This document shows positions 35,982-44,301 of a stretch of 64,000 nucleotides of DNA, piece by piece. The stretch's first letter is position 1; every line of letters starts with the position of its first letter. Position numbers and translations under genes: made by a program. The stretch comes from Stenotrophomonas maltophilia (lineage in GTDB: Bacteria; Pseudomonadota; Gammaproteobacteria; Xanthomonadales; Xanthomonadaceae), in NCBI RefSeq assembly GCF_900186865.1, contig NZ_LT906480.1, positions 824,001-888,000 on the forward strand. Reading direction: 5' to 3'. The notes below the pieces were generated by a model. It was not told where the DNA came from. It ran no database searches and was given only the letters and a program-made list of their open reading frames with translations.

Positions 35982-37004
35982 ATGACATTGCTTCCGCGCC
36001 TGTTTGCAGTTCTGGTTGTTTCCTTCTCTGCTCTCACCGGCGTGGCCGCAGCCGCAGATCCGCGCCAACAGGGAGCCACGCTGACCACGCAGTTCTACGA
36101 AGGGCACGTCGACGCCCTGTGGGAACGGATGACGCCGCAGATGCAGGCGGGGCTGAAGTCCCCGCAGAACCTGGTGGCGCTGCGCGAGCAGGTGCTCGCT
36201 GGCTGGGGCGCAGAAACCGAGCTGGTCAGTGAGAAGGTCGAGAAGGTTGATGGATTCGACACCTATCTGCGGCAGGCGCGCTTCGCCAGGAGCCCGGCCA
36301 TCATCCAGGTGCTGTGGGCCATCGATGCCGACGGGCGGATCGGCGGCTTCTACATCCGCCCGCTACAGACCACGCCGCCGCAGGCTGCGGCGAGCGGGTT
36401 CCTCGACTACCAGACCCGCACACGGCTGCAACTCCCGTTCGACGATGAATACTTCGTGTTCTGGGGCGGGCGTACTGTCGAACAGAACTACCATGCGGCC
36501 CATGCCGGCCAGCGCTTCGCGCTGGATCTGCTGGTGGTACGCGATGGCCGCTCGCACCGTGGCGATGGGCTGCGCAACGATGACTACTACTGCTTCGGCC
36601 GCCCGATCCTCGCGCCGGCCGACGGCACGGTGGTGGACGTGGTCGAAGGGATCGCCGACAACGTGCCGGGGCAGATGAACGCTGCTCAGCTCACCGGCAA
36701 CCGCGTCATCCTCGATCACGGCAATGAGGAGTACTCGGTGCTGGCGCACTTGCGCCAGGGCAGTGTGCGGGTCGCCCAGGGACAGGTTGTCCGCAGCGGC
36801 GCGCACCTCGGTGACTGTGGCAACAGCGGAAACTCCTCCGAACCGCACCTGCACTACCAGCTGCAGGCCGGGCCCGTGTTCGGTGTCGGCGAAGCGTTGC
36901 CGGCACAGTTCTCCGGCTACGTGGCCGATGGCCAGCCGGTTGCACGCGGCGAGCCGGTCAAAGGGCAGCGCATCCGGCCAGCGAGCGTTCCGCAGGCAAA
37001 GTAG
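35982..37004 (+). CDS. Secreted M23-family (LytM-like) peptidase
   Basis: A 340-residue protein with a signal peptide (MTLLPRLFAVLVVSFSALTGVAAA). An N-terminal DUF3887-like domain (about 30-130) follows, then a peptidase M23 domain. Likely zinc ligands are His in AAHAGQRFALDLL with its Asp, and the His pair in HLHYQLQ. Family members cut peptidoglycan cross-links or elastin-like peptides. It is in an operon with the regulator (start one base after its stop) and 378 bp upstream of the serine protease. Confidence 0.85.
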   Translation: MTLLPRLFAVLVVSFSALTGVAAAADPRQQGATLTTQFYEGHVDALWERMTPQMQAGLKSPQNLVALREQVLAGWGAETELVSEKVEKVDGFDTYLRQARFARSPAIIQVLWAIDADGRIGGFYIRPLQTTPPQAAASGFLDYQTRTRLQLPFDDEYFVFWGGRTVEQNYHAAHAGQRFALDLLVVRDGRSHRGDGLRNDDYYCFGRPILAPADGTVVDVVEGIADNVPGQMNAAQLTGNRVILDHGNEEYSVLAHLRQGSVRVAQGQVVRSGAHLGDCGNSGNSSEPHLHYQLQAGPVFGVGEALPAQFSGYVADGQPVARGEPVKGQRIRPASVPQAK

Positions 37005-37382
37005 TCAGTGCGTCCGACGCGACGGGCAGGCGCACTGCGGGCACGCTGCGCGGTCGTTGGGGGCAGCAGCGAACGCCGATGTCGGCATAGTCATTCCAGG
37101 ACACGTGACGGCCCAGTCAGGTCTGTGCAGGACACGAGAAAGTTCCTTCACCTTCACAAACCCTCGACCCGAAAAGTCTCAGAACGAACATTTCATCTTG
37201 CTGAAAAGACGCTGAAAATCTTGTGGTGTCCGGTTTCGGCCATTAGCGTCATGTGCACGGCGGATCGTTAGGGGGATCCGCTGACTCACCGGACTTCGAA
37301 CCTCGCCAATGCAAGCCAGCCCAGGGTTCGGGCCGGTGCTTCTGCCGATTCCGGCATTCACACCACAAGAAAGGGAAATACG
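37005..37382. other. 378-bp leader/promoter region of the serine protease
   Basis: The region is more AT-rich than its neighbours around 37130-37240 and must hold the protease promoter. A hairpin GCGGATC/GATCCGC (37260-37281, 8-nt loop) is the only clear structure. AAGAAAGGG lies just before the start codon. I see no open frame worth calling. Confidence 0.5.
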
Positions 37383-39125
37383 ATGTCCCAGGTAACGCAA
37401 CCGCGTGTGCGTCGAGTGTGGGTGGTCCTTGGTGCGTCCGTTCTGTCATCGCTGCTGCTGGCCACGCCTGCGCTGGCCGGTGATGTCCAGCTCAGCGGCC
37501 TGCAGTCCGCGCCGACGCACCAGCGTTTCATCGTGAAGTACCGCGACGGCAGCGCCGCCGTGGCCAACACCACTGCGCTGGCTTCGTCGCTGAAGACGGC
37601 CGCCGCTGGCCTGGCCAGCAGCCAGGGCCGCGCGCTGGGCCTGCAGGAGGTCCGCAAGCTGGCCGTCGGCCCGACCCTGGTCAAGACCGACCGTCCGCTC
37701 GACCAGGCCGAATCCGAGCTGCTGATGCGCAAGCTGGCCGCCGACCCGAACGTGGAATACGTCGAAGTCGACCAGATCATGCGCGCGACGCTGACCCCGA
37801 ACGACACCCGCTTCAGCGAGCAATGGGGCTTCGGCACCTCCAATGCCGGCATCAACATCCGGCCGGCCTGGGACAAGGCCACCGGCACCGGCGTGGTGGT
37901 GGCCGTGATCGATACCGGCATCACCAACCATGCCGATCTCAACGCCAACATCCTGCCGGGCTATGACTTCATCAGCGACGCCGCGATGGCGCGCGATGGC
38001 GGCGGCCGCGACAACAATCCGAACGACGAAGGCGACTGGTACGGCGCCAACGAGTGTGGCTCGGGCATCCCGGCCTCCAACTCCAGCTGGCACGGCACCC
38101 ACGTTGCCGGCACCGTGGCCGCGGTGACCAACAACAGTACCGGCGTGGCAGGTACCGCGTTCAATGCCAAGGTCGTGCCGGTGCGCGTGCTCGGCAAGTG
38201 CGGCGGCTACACCTCCGACATCGCCGATGCGATCGTGTGGGCGTCCGGTGGCACCGTCAGCGGCGTACCGGCCAACGCGAATCCGGCCGAAGTCATCAAC
38301 CTCTCGCTGGGCGGCGGTGGCAGCTGCTCGACCACCTACCAGAACGCGATCAACGGCGCGGTCGGCCGTGGCACCACCGTGGTGGTCGCCGCCGGCAACA
38401 GCAACACCAACGTGTCCTCGTCGGTGCCGGCCAACTGCCCGAACGTGATCGCGGTGGCGGCGACCACCTCGGCCGGTGCACGTGCCAGCTTCTCCAACTA
38501 CGGTACCGGCATCGACATCTCGGCACCGGGCCAGAGCATCCTGTCCACCCTCAACACCGGCACCACCACGCCGGGCAGCGCGACCTACGCGTCGTACAAC
38601 GGCACCTCGATGGCGGCGCCGCACGTGGCCGGCGTGGTCGCGCTGATGCAGTCGGTCGCTCCGAGCCCGCTGAGCCCGGCGCAGGTCGAGAGCATCATCA
38701 AGAGCACGGCACGTCCGCTGCCGGGCGCCTGCTCGGGTGGTTGCGGCGCCGGCATCATCGACGCCAATGCCGCCGTGGCCGCGGCGATCAACGGTGGCGG
38801 CAACCCGAACCCGGGTGGCAACGTGCTGCAGAACAACGTGCCGGTGACCGGCCTGGGCGCTGCGACCGGTGCCGAGCTGAACTACACCGTCGCGGTTCCG
38901 GCCGGCAGCACCCAGCTGCGCGTCGCGATCAGTGGCGGCAGCGGTGATGCCGACCTGTATGTGCGCCAGGGCAGTGCCCCGACCGATACCACCTACACCT
39001 GCCGTCCGTACCTGAGCGGCAACAGCGAGACCTGCACCATCAACAGTCCTGCCGCCGGCACCTGGTATGTGCGGGTGAAGGCCTACAGCACCTTCTCGGG
39101 CCTGACCCTCAACGCCCAGTACTGA
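37383..39125 (+). CDS. Secreted subtilisin-like serine protease (StmPr family)
   Basis: A 580-residue S8 peptidase precursor. A signal peptide ends near residue 32 (TPALA-GD) and an I9-like propeptide runs to about 138. The catalytic domain has Asp177 (VAVIDTG), His237 (HGTHVAGT) and Ser409 (GTSMAAPH). A C-terminal pre-peptidase PPC domain (about 495-578) is usually removed after export. It is close to the secreted proteases StmPr1 and StmPr2, known type II secretion (Xps) substrates and virulence factors of S. maltophilia. From gene order I lean to StmPr2, without proof. Confidence 0.93.
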   Translation: MSQVTQPRVRRVWVVLGASVLSSLLLATPALAGDVQLSGLQSAPTHQRFIVKYRDGSAAVANTTALASSLKTAAAGLASSQGRALGLQEVRKLAVGPTLVKTDRPLDQAESELLMRKLAADPNVEYVEVDQIMRATLTPNDTRFSEQWGFGTSNAGINIRPAWDKATGTGVVVAVIDTGITNHADLNANILPGYDFISDAAMARDGGGRDNNPNDEGDWYGANECGSGIPASNSSWHGTHVAGTVAAVTNNSTGVAGTAFNAKVVPVRVLGKCGGYTSDIADAIVWASGGTVSGVPANANPAEVINLSLGGGGSCSTTYQNAINGAVGRGTTVVVAAGNSNTNVSSSVPANCPNVIAVAATTSAGARASFSNYGTGIDISAPGQSILSTLNTGTTTPGSATYASYNGTSMAAPHVAGVVALMQSVAPSPLSPAQVESIIKSTARPLPGACSGGCGAGIIDANAAVAAAINGGGNPNPGGNVLQNNVPVTGLGAATGAELNYTVAVPAGSTQLRVAISGGSGDADLYVRQGSAPTDTTYTCRPYLSGNSETCTINSPAAGTWYVRVKAYSTFSGLTLNAQY

Positions 39126-39148
39126 GCCCAAGCCCCTCTCCATGGGCA

Positions 39149-39177
39149 CGCCCCGGCTCAGGCCGGGGCGTTTTTCT
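39149..39177 (+). terminator. Rho-independent terminator of the protease gene
   Basis: CGCCCCGGC and GCCGGGGCG pair around TCA, followed by TTTTTCTTT. Confidence 0.9.
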
Positions 39178-39181
39178 TTGG

Positions 39182-39239
39182 GTAGGTACCGGCCTTGCAA
39201 GGGCAGCGCTTTGGTGGGTGCCGACCTTGGTCGGCACGC
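39182..39239. repeat. Two SMAG-type remnants
   Basis: GTAGGTACCGGCC (39182) appears truncated. GTGGGTGCCGACC-TTGG-TCGGCACGC (39214-39239) is a complete hairpin with a GTGG end. Confidence 0.55.
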
Positions 39240-39245
39240 TGTTCC

Positions 39246-39740
39246 TCAGACCGACTCGAAGCGGTTGGCGGCCACGTTCTTGCGCACGTGCTGCGGATCG
39301 AAGATACGACCGTTCATGGCGATGTATACGCCGCTCGGCAGCGACTGCACCGCACCGATCGCGCAGCCGATGTTGAACTCCGCATCCGACCCACGGAACC
39401 GCGCCGGGCTGAGCGCGCCGGTCATCACGATGGTCTTGTCCGGGATCGTCGCCAGCACCTTGCCGGTCTGCACCATCGAGTCGGTGCCGTGGGTCACCAG
39501 CACGTGGCGGGTCGGCTGCGCGGCGATGGTGGCGCGGATCAGTTCGCGGTCTTCATCGTTGATGTGCAGCGAATCCTTGCGCAGGATCGGAATCACGTTG
39601 AAGCGGAACGTCACGCCCAGCTCGCGCAGGATCATGCCGATCTGGGGGTCGCCGATCTGGTAGTCCGACTTGTCGTCGAAGTAGATCTTGTCGATCGTGC
39701 CACCGGTGGTGACGACCAGGAGCTCTTCCATCATGTGCAT
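39246..39740 (-). CDS. Half-length asparaginase-domain protein
   Basis: A 164-residue protein carrying only the N-terminal domain of L-asparaginase: the first catalytic threonine motif TTGGTIDKIYF and the second, LVTHGTDSM. Full asparaginases have about 330 residues with a C-terminal dimerisation domain that completes the active site. No second half lies in the neighbouring sequence, so this looks like a genuine short family. Starts at 39740, 39734 or 39731 are possible. Confidence 0.8.
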   Translation of the reverse strand: MHMMEELLVVTTGGTIDKIYFDDKSDYQIGDPQIGMILRELGVTFRFNVIPILRKDSLHINDEDRELIRATIAAQPTRHVLVTHGTDSMVQTGKVLATIPDKTIVMTGALSPARFRGSDAEFNIGCAIGAVQSLPSGVYIAMNGRIFDPQHVRKNVAANRFESV

Positions 39741-39810
39741 GCGCGAAACCAGGACAGGTACAGCGGCGCGGGGCCAGGGACACAGATGATACGGCCCGGC
39801 GGGTGCAGCG

Positions 39811-40146
39811 TCAGCGTCGCTTGCCGAAGCGGGCGCGCAGCCCCGGCAGGCTGGCGCTGAAGATCACCAGCAGGGCCAGCGCGATTTCGATCAGCGCCAG
39901 CCAGCGTGTTTCCGGGTGGCTCCAGGCGCTCATCACGCCGTGGCTGAACCAGCCCAGCGCCAGTACCGAGGCCCAGAACCCGGCCTTGCGCCAGCCCAGG
40001 CGCAGCGCAAAGGCCAGCGCCAGCGGCGGCGCGGTGAACACCAGCTGGGTGGCCAGCCAGTGCTTGTCATTGATGAACCAGCCGGCGAACAGCGCGGCCA
40101 GCCCCATCAGGGCCAGCAGCAGGACCGTGCGCGGCGGGCGGCTCAT
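39811..40146 (-). CDS. DUF2069 membrane protein
   Basis: A 111-residue protein with about four hydrophobic helices (LLLALMGLAALFAGWF and others), like the DUF2069 family that commonly lies beside wrbA-like genes in gammaproteobacteria. It ends with a basic tail (RARFGKRR). Its start overlaps the WrbA stop as ATGA. Function unknown. Confidence 0.78.
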   Translation of the reverse strand: MSRPPRTVLLLALMGLAALFAGWFINDKHWLATQLVFTAPPLALAFALRLGWRKAGFWASVLALGWFSHGVMSAWSHPETRWLALIEIALALLVIFSASLPGLRARFGKRR

Positions 40147-40736
40147 CGGGCCAACCGCTGCGCGATGTCGGCCACCCGGCGGCCCAGCGCGCGGGCCAGC
40201 ACGGCCTCGTCGTCGGTCGGCTGCGGGTCATCGGCGGCACCGGCCACGTGGCTGGCGCCATAGGGCGTGCCGCCGCTGGTGGTGTGGCTCAACGCCGGTT
40301 CGGTGAACGGGATGCCGACGATCACGCAGCCATGGTGCAGCAGCGGCACCTGCATCGACAGCAGGGTCGATTCCTGGCCGCCGTGCATCGAGGCGGTGGA
40401 GGTGAACACGCCGGCCGGCTTGCCGGACAGGGTGCCATTGACCCATTCGGCGCCCAGTCCATCCAGGAAGTGCTTGACCGGGGCTGCCATGTTGCCGAAG
40501 CGGGTGGGGCTGCCGAGCAGCAGGCCCTGGCATTCCACCAGGTCCTGCACGCTCACATAGGGGGCGCCGTCGTCGGGTACCGGCGGCTGCGCGGTCTGGG
40601 TCACGGCGGCCACTGGCGGCACCGTGCGCAGGCGCGCGCTCATGCCCGGCACTTCGCCGATGCCCCGCGCGATCTGGCGCGCCAGCCGTGCCACCGAACC
40701 GCCCCGGCTGTAGTACAGCACCAGAATCTCGCCCAT
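40143..40736 (-). CDS. wrbA: WrbA-type NAD(P)H:quinone oxidoreductase
   Basis: A flavodoxin-fold FMN protein of 197 residues that reduces quinones by two electrons and so limits oxidative stress. The FMN-binding start is ILVLYYSRGGSVARLA. SPTRFGNMAAPVKHFLD, FTSTASMHGGQESTLLS and TTSGGTPYGASHV are WrbA signatures. I start it at ATG 40736. It is divergent from the yihY gene 77 bp away. Confidence 0.9.
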   Translation of the reverse strand: MGEILVLYYSRGGSVARLARQIARGIGEVPGMSARLRTVPPVAAVTQTAQPPVPDDGAPYVSVQDLVECQGLLLGSPTRFGNMAAPVKHFLDGLGAEWVNGTLSGKPAGVFTSTASMHGGQESTLLSMQVPLLHHGCVIVGIPFTEPALSHTTSGGTPYGASHVAGAADDPQPTDDEAVLARALGRRVADIAQRLAR

Positions 40737-40813
40737 CGTGCCCGCTTCTCCTCGTCGTGTGGTCGCCAGTATGGCTATCCTGCCAGCATTCCGCATCGGG
40801 TACCCTTCCACCG

Positions 40814-42088
40814 ATGGAACCTTTGGATACGCTCAACCTGTGGATGGAGCGCGCGCGGGATCGCGCACGGGCCATCAGTTTCGGCCGCTTCCTGTGGCAT
40901 CGCTTCCTCGACGACCGCCTGTTCCAGGCAGCGGCGGCGCTGGCCTACACCACGGTGTTCGCGCTGGTACCGCTGGCGATCGTGGTGTTCGGCGTGCTCT
41001 CGGCCTTCCCCGTCTTCGACCGCTGGAGCGACCAGCTCAGCGATTACGTCTTCTCCAACTTCGTGCCCAATGCCGCGCGCGCGGCCGAGGGCTACCTGCG
41101 GCAGTTCTCGGCCAGTGCCGGTCAGCTCACCGCCGCCGGCTTCATCGCGCTGGTGGTGTCGCTGCTGATCACGCTCAACAGTGTTGAAGAAACCTTCAAC
41201 CAGATCTGGCGGGTCGGCTCGACCCGGCCCAAGCTGACCCGCTTCCTGGTCTACTGGACTGTACTGACGCTGGGCGCGATGCTCGCGGCGGCTTCGCTGG
41301 CGGTGTCGGCGCGGGTGTTCGCGATGCCGCTGTTCGGCACCCAGGAGGGCCGCTGGCTGGCCGAACTGGCACTGCGGCTGGCGCCGATCCTGATCGAGTT
41401 CGTCTGCATCACGCTGATGTTCCGGGTGGTGCCGCACCACACGGTGAAGTGGCGGCATGCAGTGCCTGGCGCCATTCTGGCCGCGGTGATCCTGGAGCTG
41501 GTGAAGTGGGGCATCGGCGCCTACCTGGGCAGCTTCCAGTCCTACCAGAAGCTGTATGGCACGGTCGCCTTCGTGCCGATCCTGCTGCTGTGGATCTACC
41601 TGTGCTGGGTGGCGGTGCTGCTGGGCGCGTCGTTGTCCTCGTCGATGGCGGCCTTCCGCTACCAGCCGGTGGAACTGCGCCTGCCGCAGGGCTACGAGTT
41701 CTATGGCCTGCTGCGCCTGCTCGGCCGCTTCCACCATGCCCGAGCCAAGGGCAAGGGCCTGGCCGATGATGAAATCCTGCGGCTGGAGCCGATGCTGACC
41801 GATTCGCTGCTGCAGGACCTGGCCTGCAACCTGCAGGAGATCGGCCTGCTGCGCCGCGATGAACGTGGCGAATGGCTGCTCTCGCGCGACCTGGACCAGG
41901 TGAGCCTGGCCGATCTTTACGAATGTACCCAGTTGCGCATTCCGGTAGCCGAGCAGCATCTGCCGTATCGCGACGACAGCCTGGGCCGTGCCGCATTGGC
42001 GGCGCTGGATGATCTGCGACTGCCCCTGCGTGAACGCCTGAAGCGCAAGGTCAGCGATATCTATACCGACTCTGGAGACATGCCATGA
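40814..42088 (+). CDS. YihY/UPF0761 family inner-membrane protein
   Basis: A 424-residue protein with six membrane helices in the first 290 residues. Conserved blocks are RFLDDRLFQAAAALAYTTVFALVPL, SVEETFNQIWRV and YGTVAFVPILLLWIYLCW. The C-terminal soluble part resembles a small winged-helix-like domain (DDEILRLEPMLTDSLLQDLACNLQEIGLLRR). Often called BrkB or ribonuclease BN in older annotation, but it is not an RNase. Its stop overlaps the thioredoxin lipoprotein start (ATGA). Confidence 0.88.
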   Translation: MEPLDTLNLWMERARDRARAISFGRFLWHRFLDDRLFQAAAALAYTTVFALVPLAIVVFGVLSAFPVFDRWSDQLSDYVFSNFVPNAARAAEGYLRQFSASAGQLTAAGFIALVVSLLITLNSVEETFNQIWRVGSTRPKLTRFLVYWTVLTLGAMLAAASLAVSARVFAMPLFGTQEGRWLAELALRLAPILIEFVCITLMFRVVPHHTVKWRHAVPGAILAAVILELVKWGIGAYLGSFQSYQKLYGTVAFVPILLLWIYLCWVAVLLGASLSSSMAAFRYQPVELRLPQGYEFYGLLRLLGRFHHARAKGKGLADDEILRLEPMLTDSLLQDLACNLQEIGLLRRDERGEWLLSRDLDQVSLADLYECTQLRIPVAEQHLPYRDDSLGRAALAALDDLRLPLRERLKRKVSDIYTDSGDMP

Positions 42089-42654
42089 CCCGCAAGACCC
42101 CGTCGCTGCTCCCGCTGGCCCTGCTGCTGGCACTGTCGGCCTGCAAGCCGGCCCAGGAGCCGACGCCGGCCAGCAGCCAACCGCCGGCGCAGGCACCGAC
42201 GCCGACCGCACCGGCGCCGGTCGAGGAAACCCCGGCCGAGCGCACCACCGCCGAGTTCCCGACGCTGAAGATGAAGGCGGTGGATGGCAGCGACTACGAC
42301 CTGGCCGCGCACCGCGGCAAGTGGGTGGTGGTGAACTTCTGGGCGACCTGGTGTGCCCCCTGCCGCAAGGAGATGCCGGAGTTGTCGGCGCTGCACGCGA
42401 TGCGCAGCAACATCGAGGTGGTCGGCCTGGCCTATGAAGACATCGAGGTGCCGGAGATGCAGTCGTTCCTGACCAAGCATCCGGTGACCTATCCGATCGT
42501 GATCGTGGATCCGTTCGATCCGCCGACGGACTTCGCCACACCGCGCGGTTTGCCGCTGACGCACCTGCTGGATCCGCAAGGCAAGCTGGCGCACACGTTC
42601 CTCGGTCCGGTGACGGCCGCCGACATCGAAAAGCAGATCGCAGCTGCCAAGTAG
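42085..42654 (+). CDS. TlpA-like thioredoxin-fold lipoprotein
   Basis: A 189-residue thiol-disulfide oxidoreductase. The lipobox LSAC (Cys20) directs it to lipid anchoring, and a Pro/Ala/Thr-rich spacer of about 35 residues follows. The thioredoxin domain has the active site WCAPC (Cys90, Cys93) and the cis-Pro loop RGLPLTHLL. It probably reduces disulfides in periplasmic proteins such as cytochrome c apoproteins. It is translationally coupled to yihY. Confidence 0.9.
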   Translation: MTRKTPSLLPLALLLALSACKPAQEPTPASSQPPAQAPTPTAPAPVEETPAERTTAEFPTLKMKAVDGSDYDLAAHRGKWVVVNFWATWCAPCRKEMPELSALHAMRSNIEVVGLAYEDIEVPEMQSFLTKHPVTYPIVIVDPFDPPTDFATPRGLPLTHLLDPQGKLAHTFLGPVTAADIEKQIAAAK

Positions 42655-42691
42655 CGGGTTGGTCGGCAGGGCCTGCGGCCCTGCACCCGCG

Positions 42692-42714
42692 GTAGTGCCG
42701 GCCGCTGGCCGGCA
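42692..42714. repeat. SMAG element
   Basis: GTAGTGCCGGCCGCTGGCC and its closing GGCA form the commonest SMAG version. Confidence 0.85.
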
Positions 42715-42771
42715 ACCCCAGCAACAGCAAAAGCAACAGCAACAGCAACAGCGGGCTATCCGTGGGATGGC

Positions 42772-42867
42772 GGGGCGGTGTCGGAGTGCGGGGACGCTGC
42801 AAGTACGTCCCTGTAAGCTTGGCAGCCGCATCCATGCGGCTGACACCCCGCACTCCGACACCGCCCC
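42772..42867 (+). repeat. Composite inverted-repeat element C, 22-bp arms
   Basis: Perfect arms at 42772-42793 and 42846-42867. The interior has GACGCTGCAAGTACGTCC and the hairpin GCAGCCGC-ATCCAT-GCGGCTG, followed outside by CTCTGACAG. It starts 118 nt after the lipoprotein stop. Confidence 0.85.
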
Positions 42868-43009
42868 ACCTCTGACAGATTCCTCATGTCTGGTAGATCC
42901 ACGTCATGCGTGGATGATTCTCCAGACAAATCGAATATTTCGAATTGAATTCGAAGAGCATCCACACATGGTGTGGATCAACGACAGATCGCGGAAATCT
43001 GTCGAAGGC

Positions 43010-43264
43010 GGGGTGGGTCCGGGTGCGGGGGCGTGAGCCGCATGGGCGCGAGGCACGCCTCGGGCGGGTTGGGTAGGACGCCCAACCCCGGTCTTGCCGT
43101 GTGCGCAGGACAGCGCACACGAGCAAGCCGCGACCGAGCTTACATGGGTGAGGGCGCTTTGCTTGCGAAGCACTGCTTCGCAAGCGCCCGAACGCACAGC
43201 CGCCAGCGGCTGGGCCGGGCCCCGGAGGGGGACTTGCAGCGCCCCCCGCACCCGGACCCGCCCC
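43010..43264 (-). repeat. Composite inverted-repeat element D, expanded to 255 bp
   Basis: Arms at 43010-43031 and 43243-43264 pair with one mismatch. The interior keeps pieces of the common core (GCGTGAGCCGCATGG, CGAGCTTACATGG, ACTTGCAGCG on the plus strand). These are split by extra hairpins, for example GTGTGCGC/GCGCACAC near 43098-43119 and GGGCGCTT/AAGCGCCC near 43150-43187. It starts 84 nt after the ppk2 stop. Confidence 0.8.
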
Positions 43265-43347
43265 GCCATCCCTCAGGAAGCCCGCTGTTGCTGTTGCCGT
43301 TGCTCTGGCTTCGGCAGGTGCAGGGCCGCAGGCCCTGCCGACCCACC

Positions 43348-44130
43348 CTAATCCTCGACCGGGAAGTCCTCGATCGGCTTCAGCACATCGTAGTGCTCGC
43401 GATGCAGCTTGCCCTTCAACTTCGGCAGCTCCGGCAGCGGTGCATCCACCCGCGTGTCCGGCAACCGGTCCAGCAGGTTGCGCACCAGTGTCAGCCGGCC
43501 CAGCCGCTGGTCGTTGAAATCCACAAGTGTCCACGGCGCCGCCTCACGATGCGTCGCGCGCAGCATCGCCTCGCGGGCCTCGGTGTAGGCGCTGTACTTG
43601 CTGCGCGACTTCAGGTCGACCGGAGAGAGCTTCCAGCCCTTCAGTGGATCGAGGTGGCGTTCGGCGAAGCGCTTTTCCTGCTGTTCCTGGTCCACGCACA
43701 GCCAGTACTTGAACAGCAGGATGCCGTCGTCCACCAGCAGTTGCTCGAATACCGGCGCCTGATGCAGGAACTGCTGGTACTCGGTTTCGCTGCAATAGCC
43801 CATCACCCGTTCGACACCGGCGCGGTTGTACCAGCTGCGGTCCATCAGCACGATCTCGCCGGCGGCGGGCAAGTGCGAGGCGTAGCGCTGGAAGTACCAC
43901 TGCGTGGCTTCGCGGTCGGTGGGCTTGGGCAGCGCCACCACCCGGCACTGGCGCGGGTTGAGGTGCTGGCTGATGGCCTGGATCGCGCCGCCTTTACCTG
44001 CGGTATCACGGCCTTCGAACAGCACCAGCAGGCGCTGTCCGCTGTGCTGCACCCAGCGCGCCATGGCGGTCAGCTCCAGCTGCAGCGGCAGCAGCAGTTC
44101 GTCGTAGTCCTTGCGCTTGAGCTTGGCCAT
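43348..44130 (-). CDS. ppk2: Polyphosphate kinase 2 family protein
   Basis: A 260-residue PPK2-fold phosphotransferase that uses polyphosphate to phosphorylate nucleoside di- or monophosphates. The Walker A is FEGRDTAGKGGAI, the lid-type DRSWYNRAGVERVMGY is specific to PPK2, and WQ/FKYWLCVDQEQQEKRF follows. A single domain of this length corresponds to the class I PPK2s. ATG 44130 is preferred over GTG 44136. No adjacent gene suggests a particular role. Confidence 0.93.
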   Translation of the reverse strand: MAKLKRKDYDELLLPLQLELTAMARWVQHSGQRLLVLFEGRDTAGKGGAIQAISQHLNPRQCRVVALPKPTDREATQWYFQRYASHLPAAGEIVLMDRSWYNRAGVERVMGYCSETEYQQFLHQAPVFEQLLVDDGILLFKYWLCVDQEQQEKRFAERHLDPLKGWKLSPVDLKSRSKYSAYTEAREAMLRATHREAAPWTLVDFNDQRLGRLTLVRNLLDRLPDTRVDAPLPELPKLKGKLHREHYDVLKPIEDFPVED

Positions 44131-44196
44131 CGTCACACCACGCGGGGAGGAAGCCCGAGCGTAGCGCAGGGGCTGCCCAGGCGATGTCGACGCCGG

Positions 44197-44282
44197 GTAG
44201 AGTCGACGGTCAGTCGACTATCGCGCGAAGCGCGGGGGTTTCGGCTTCCTGCCGAGGGCAGTCGACTGACCGTCGACTCTAC
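44197..44282. repeat. SMAG dimer with TCGAC stems
   Basis: GTAGAGTCGACGGTCAGTCG at the left and its inverse at the right end in CTAC. About 45 bp between them hold a second hairpin (CGCGCGAAGCGCG). Confidence 0.8.
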
Positions 44283-44301
44283 CCAGTCGACGTCATCCAA
44301 T

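Larger units (their letters stand above)
42655..43347. other. 693-bp repeat-filled region between convergent genes
   Basis: No gene is supported. The region is a large-scale inverted arrangement. A 26-bp block at 42661-42686 recurs inverted at 43318-43343. A CAACAG-rich block with GGGATGGCGGGG (about 42733-42775) recurs inverted at about 43261-43303. Two composite elements with 22-bp arms lie inside. A SMAG and an ATCCAC hairpin add to it. Confidence 0.85.

Noticed and set aside
40814..42088. Ribonuclease BN (older name for YihY/BrkB proteins)
   Set aside because: The protein is a six-helix membrane protein with no nuclease motif; the old label is an annotation error.
42659..43350. Small genes in the gap between the lipoprotein and ppk2
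   Set aside because: Several frames of 65-216 codons exist on both strands, but all run through palindromes, lack ribosome-binding sites and give low-complexity products.
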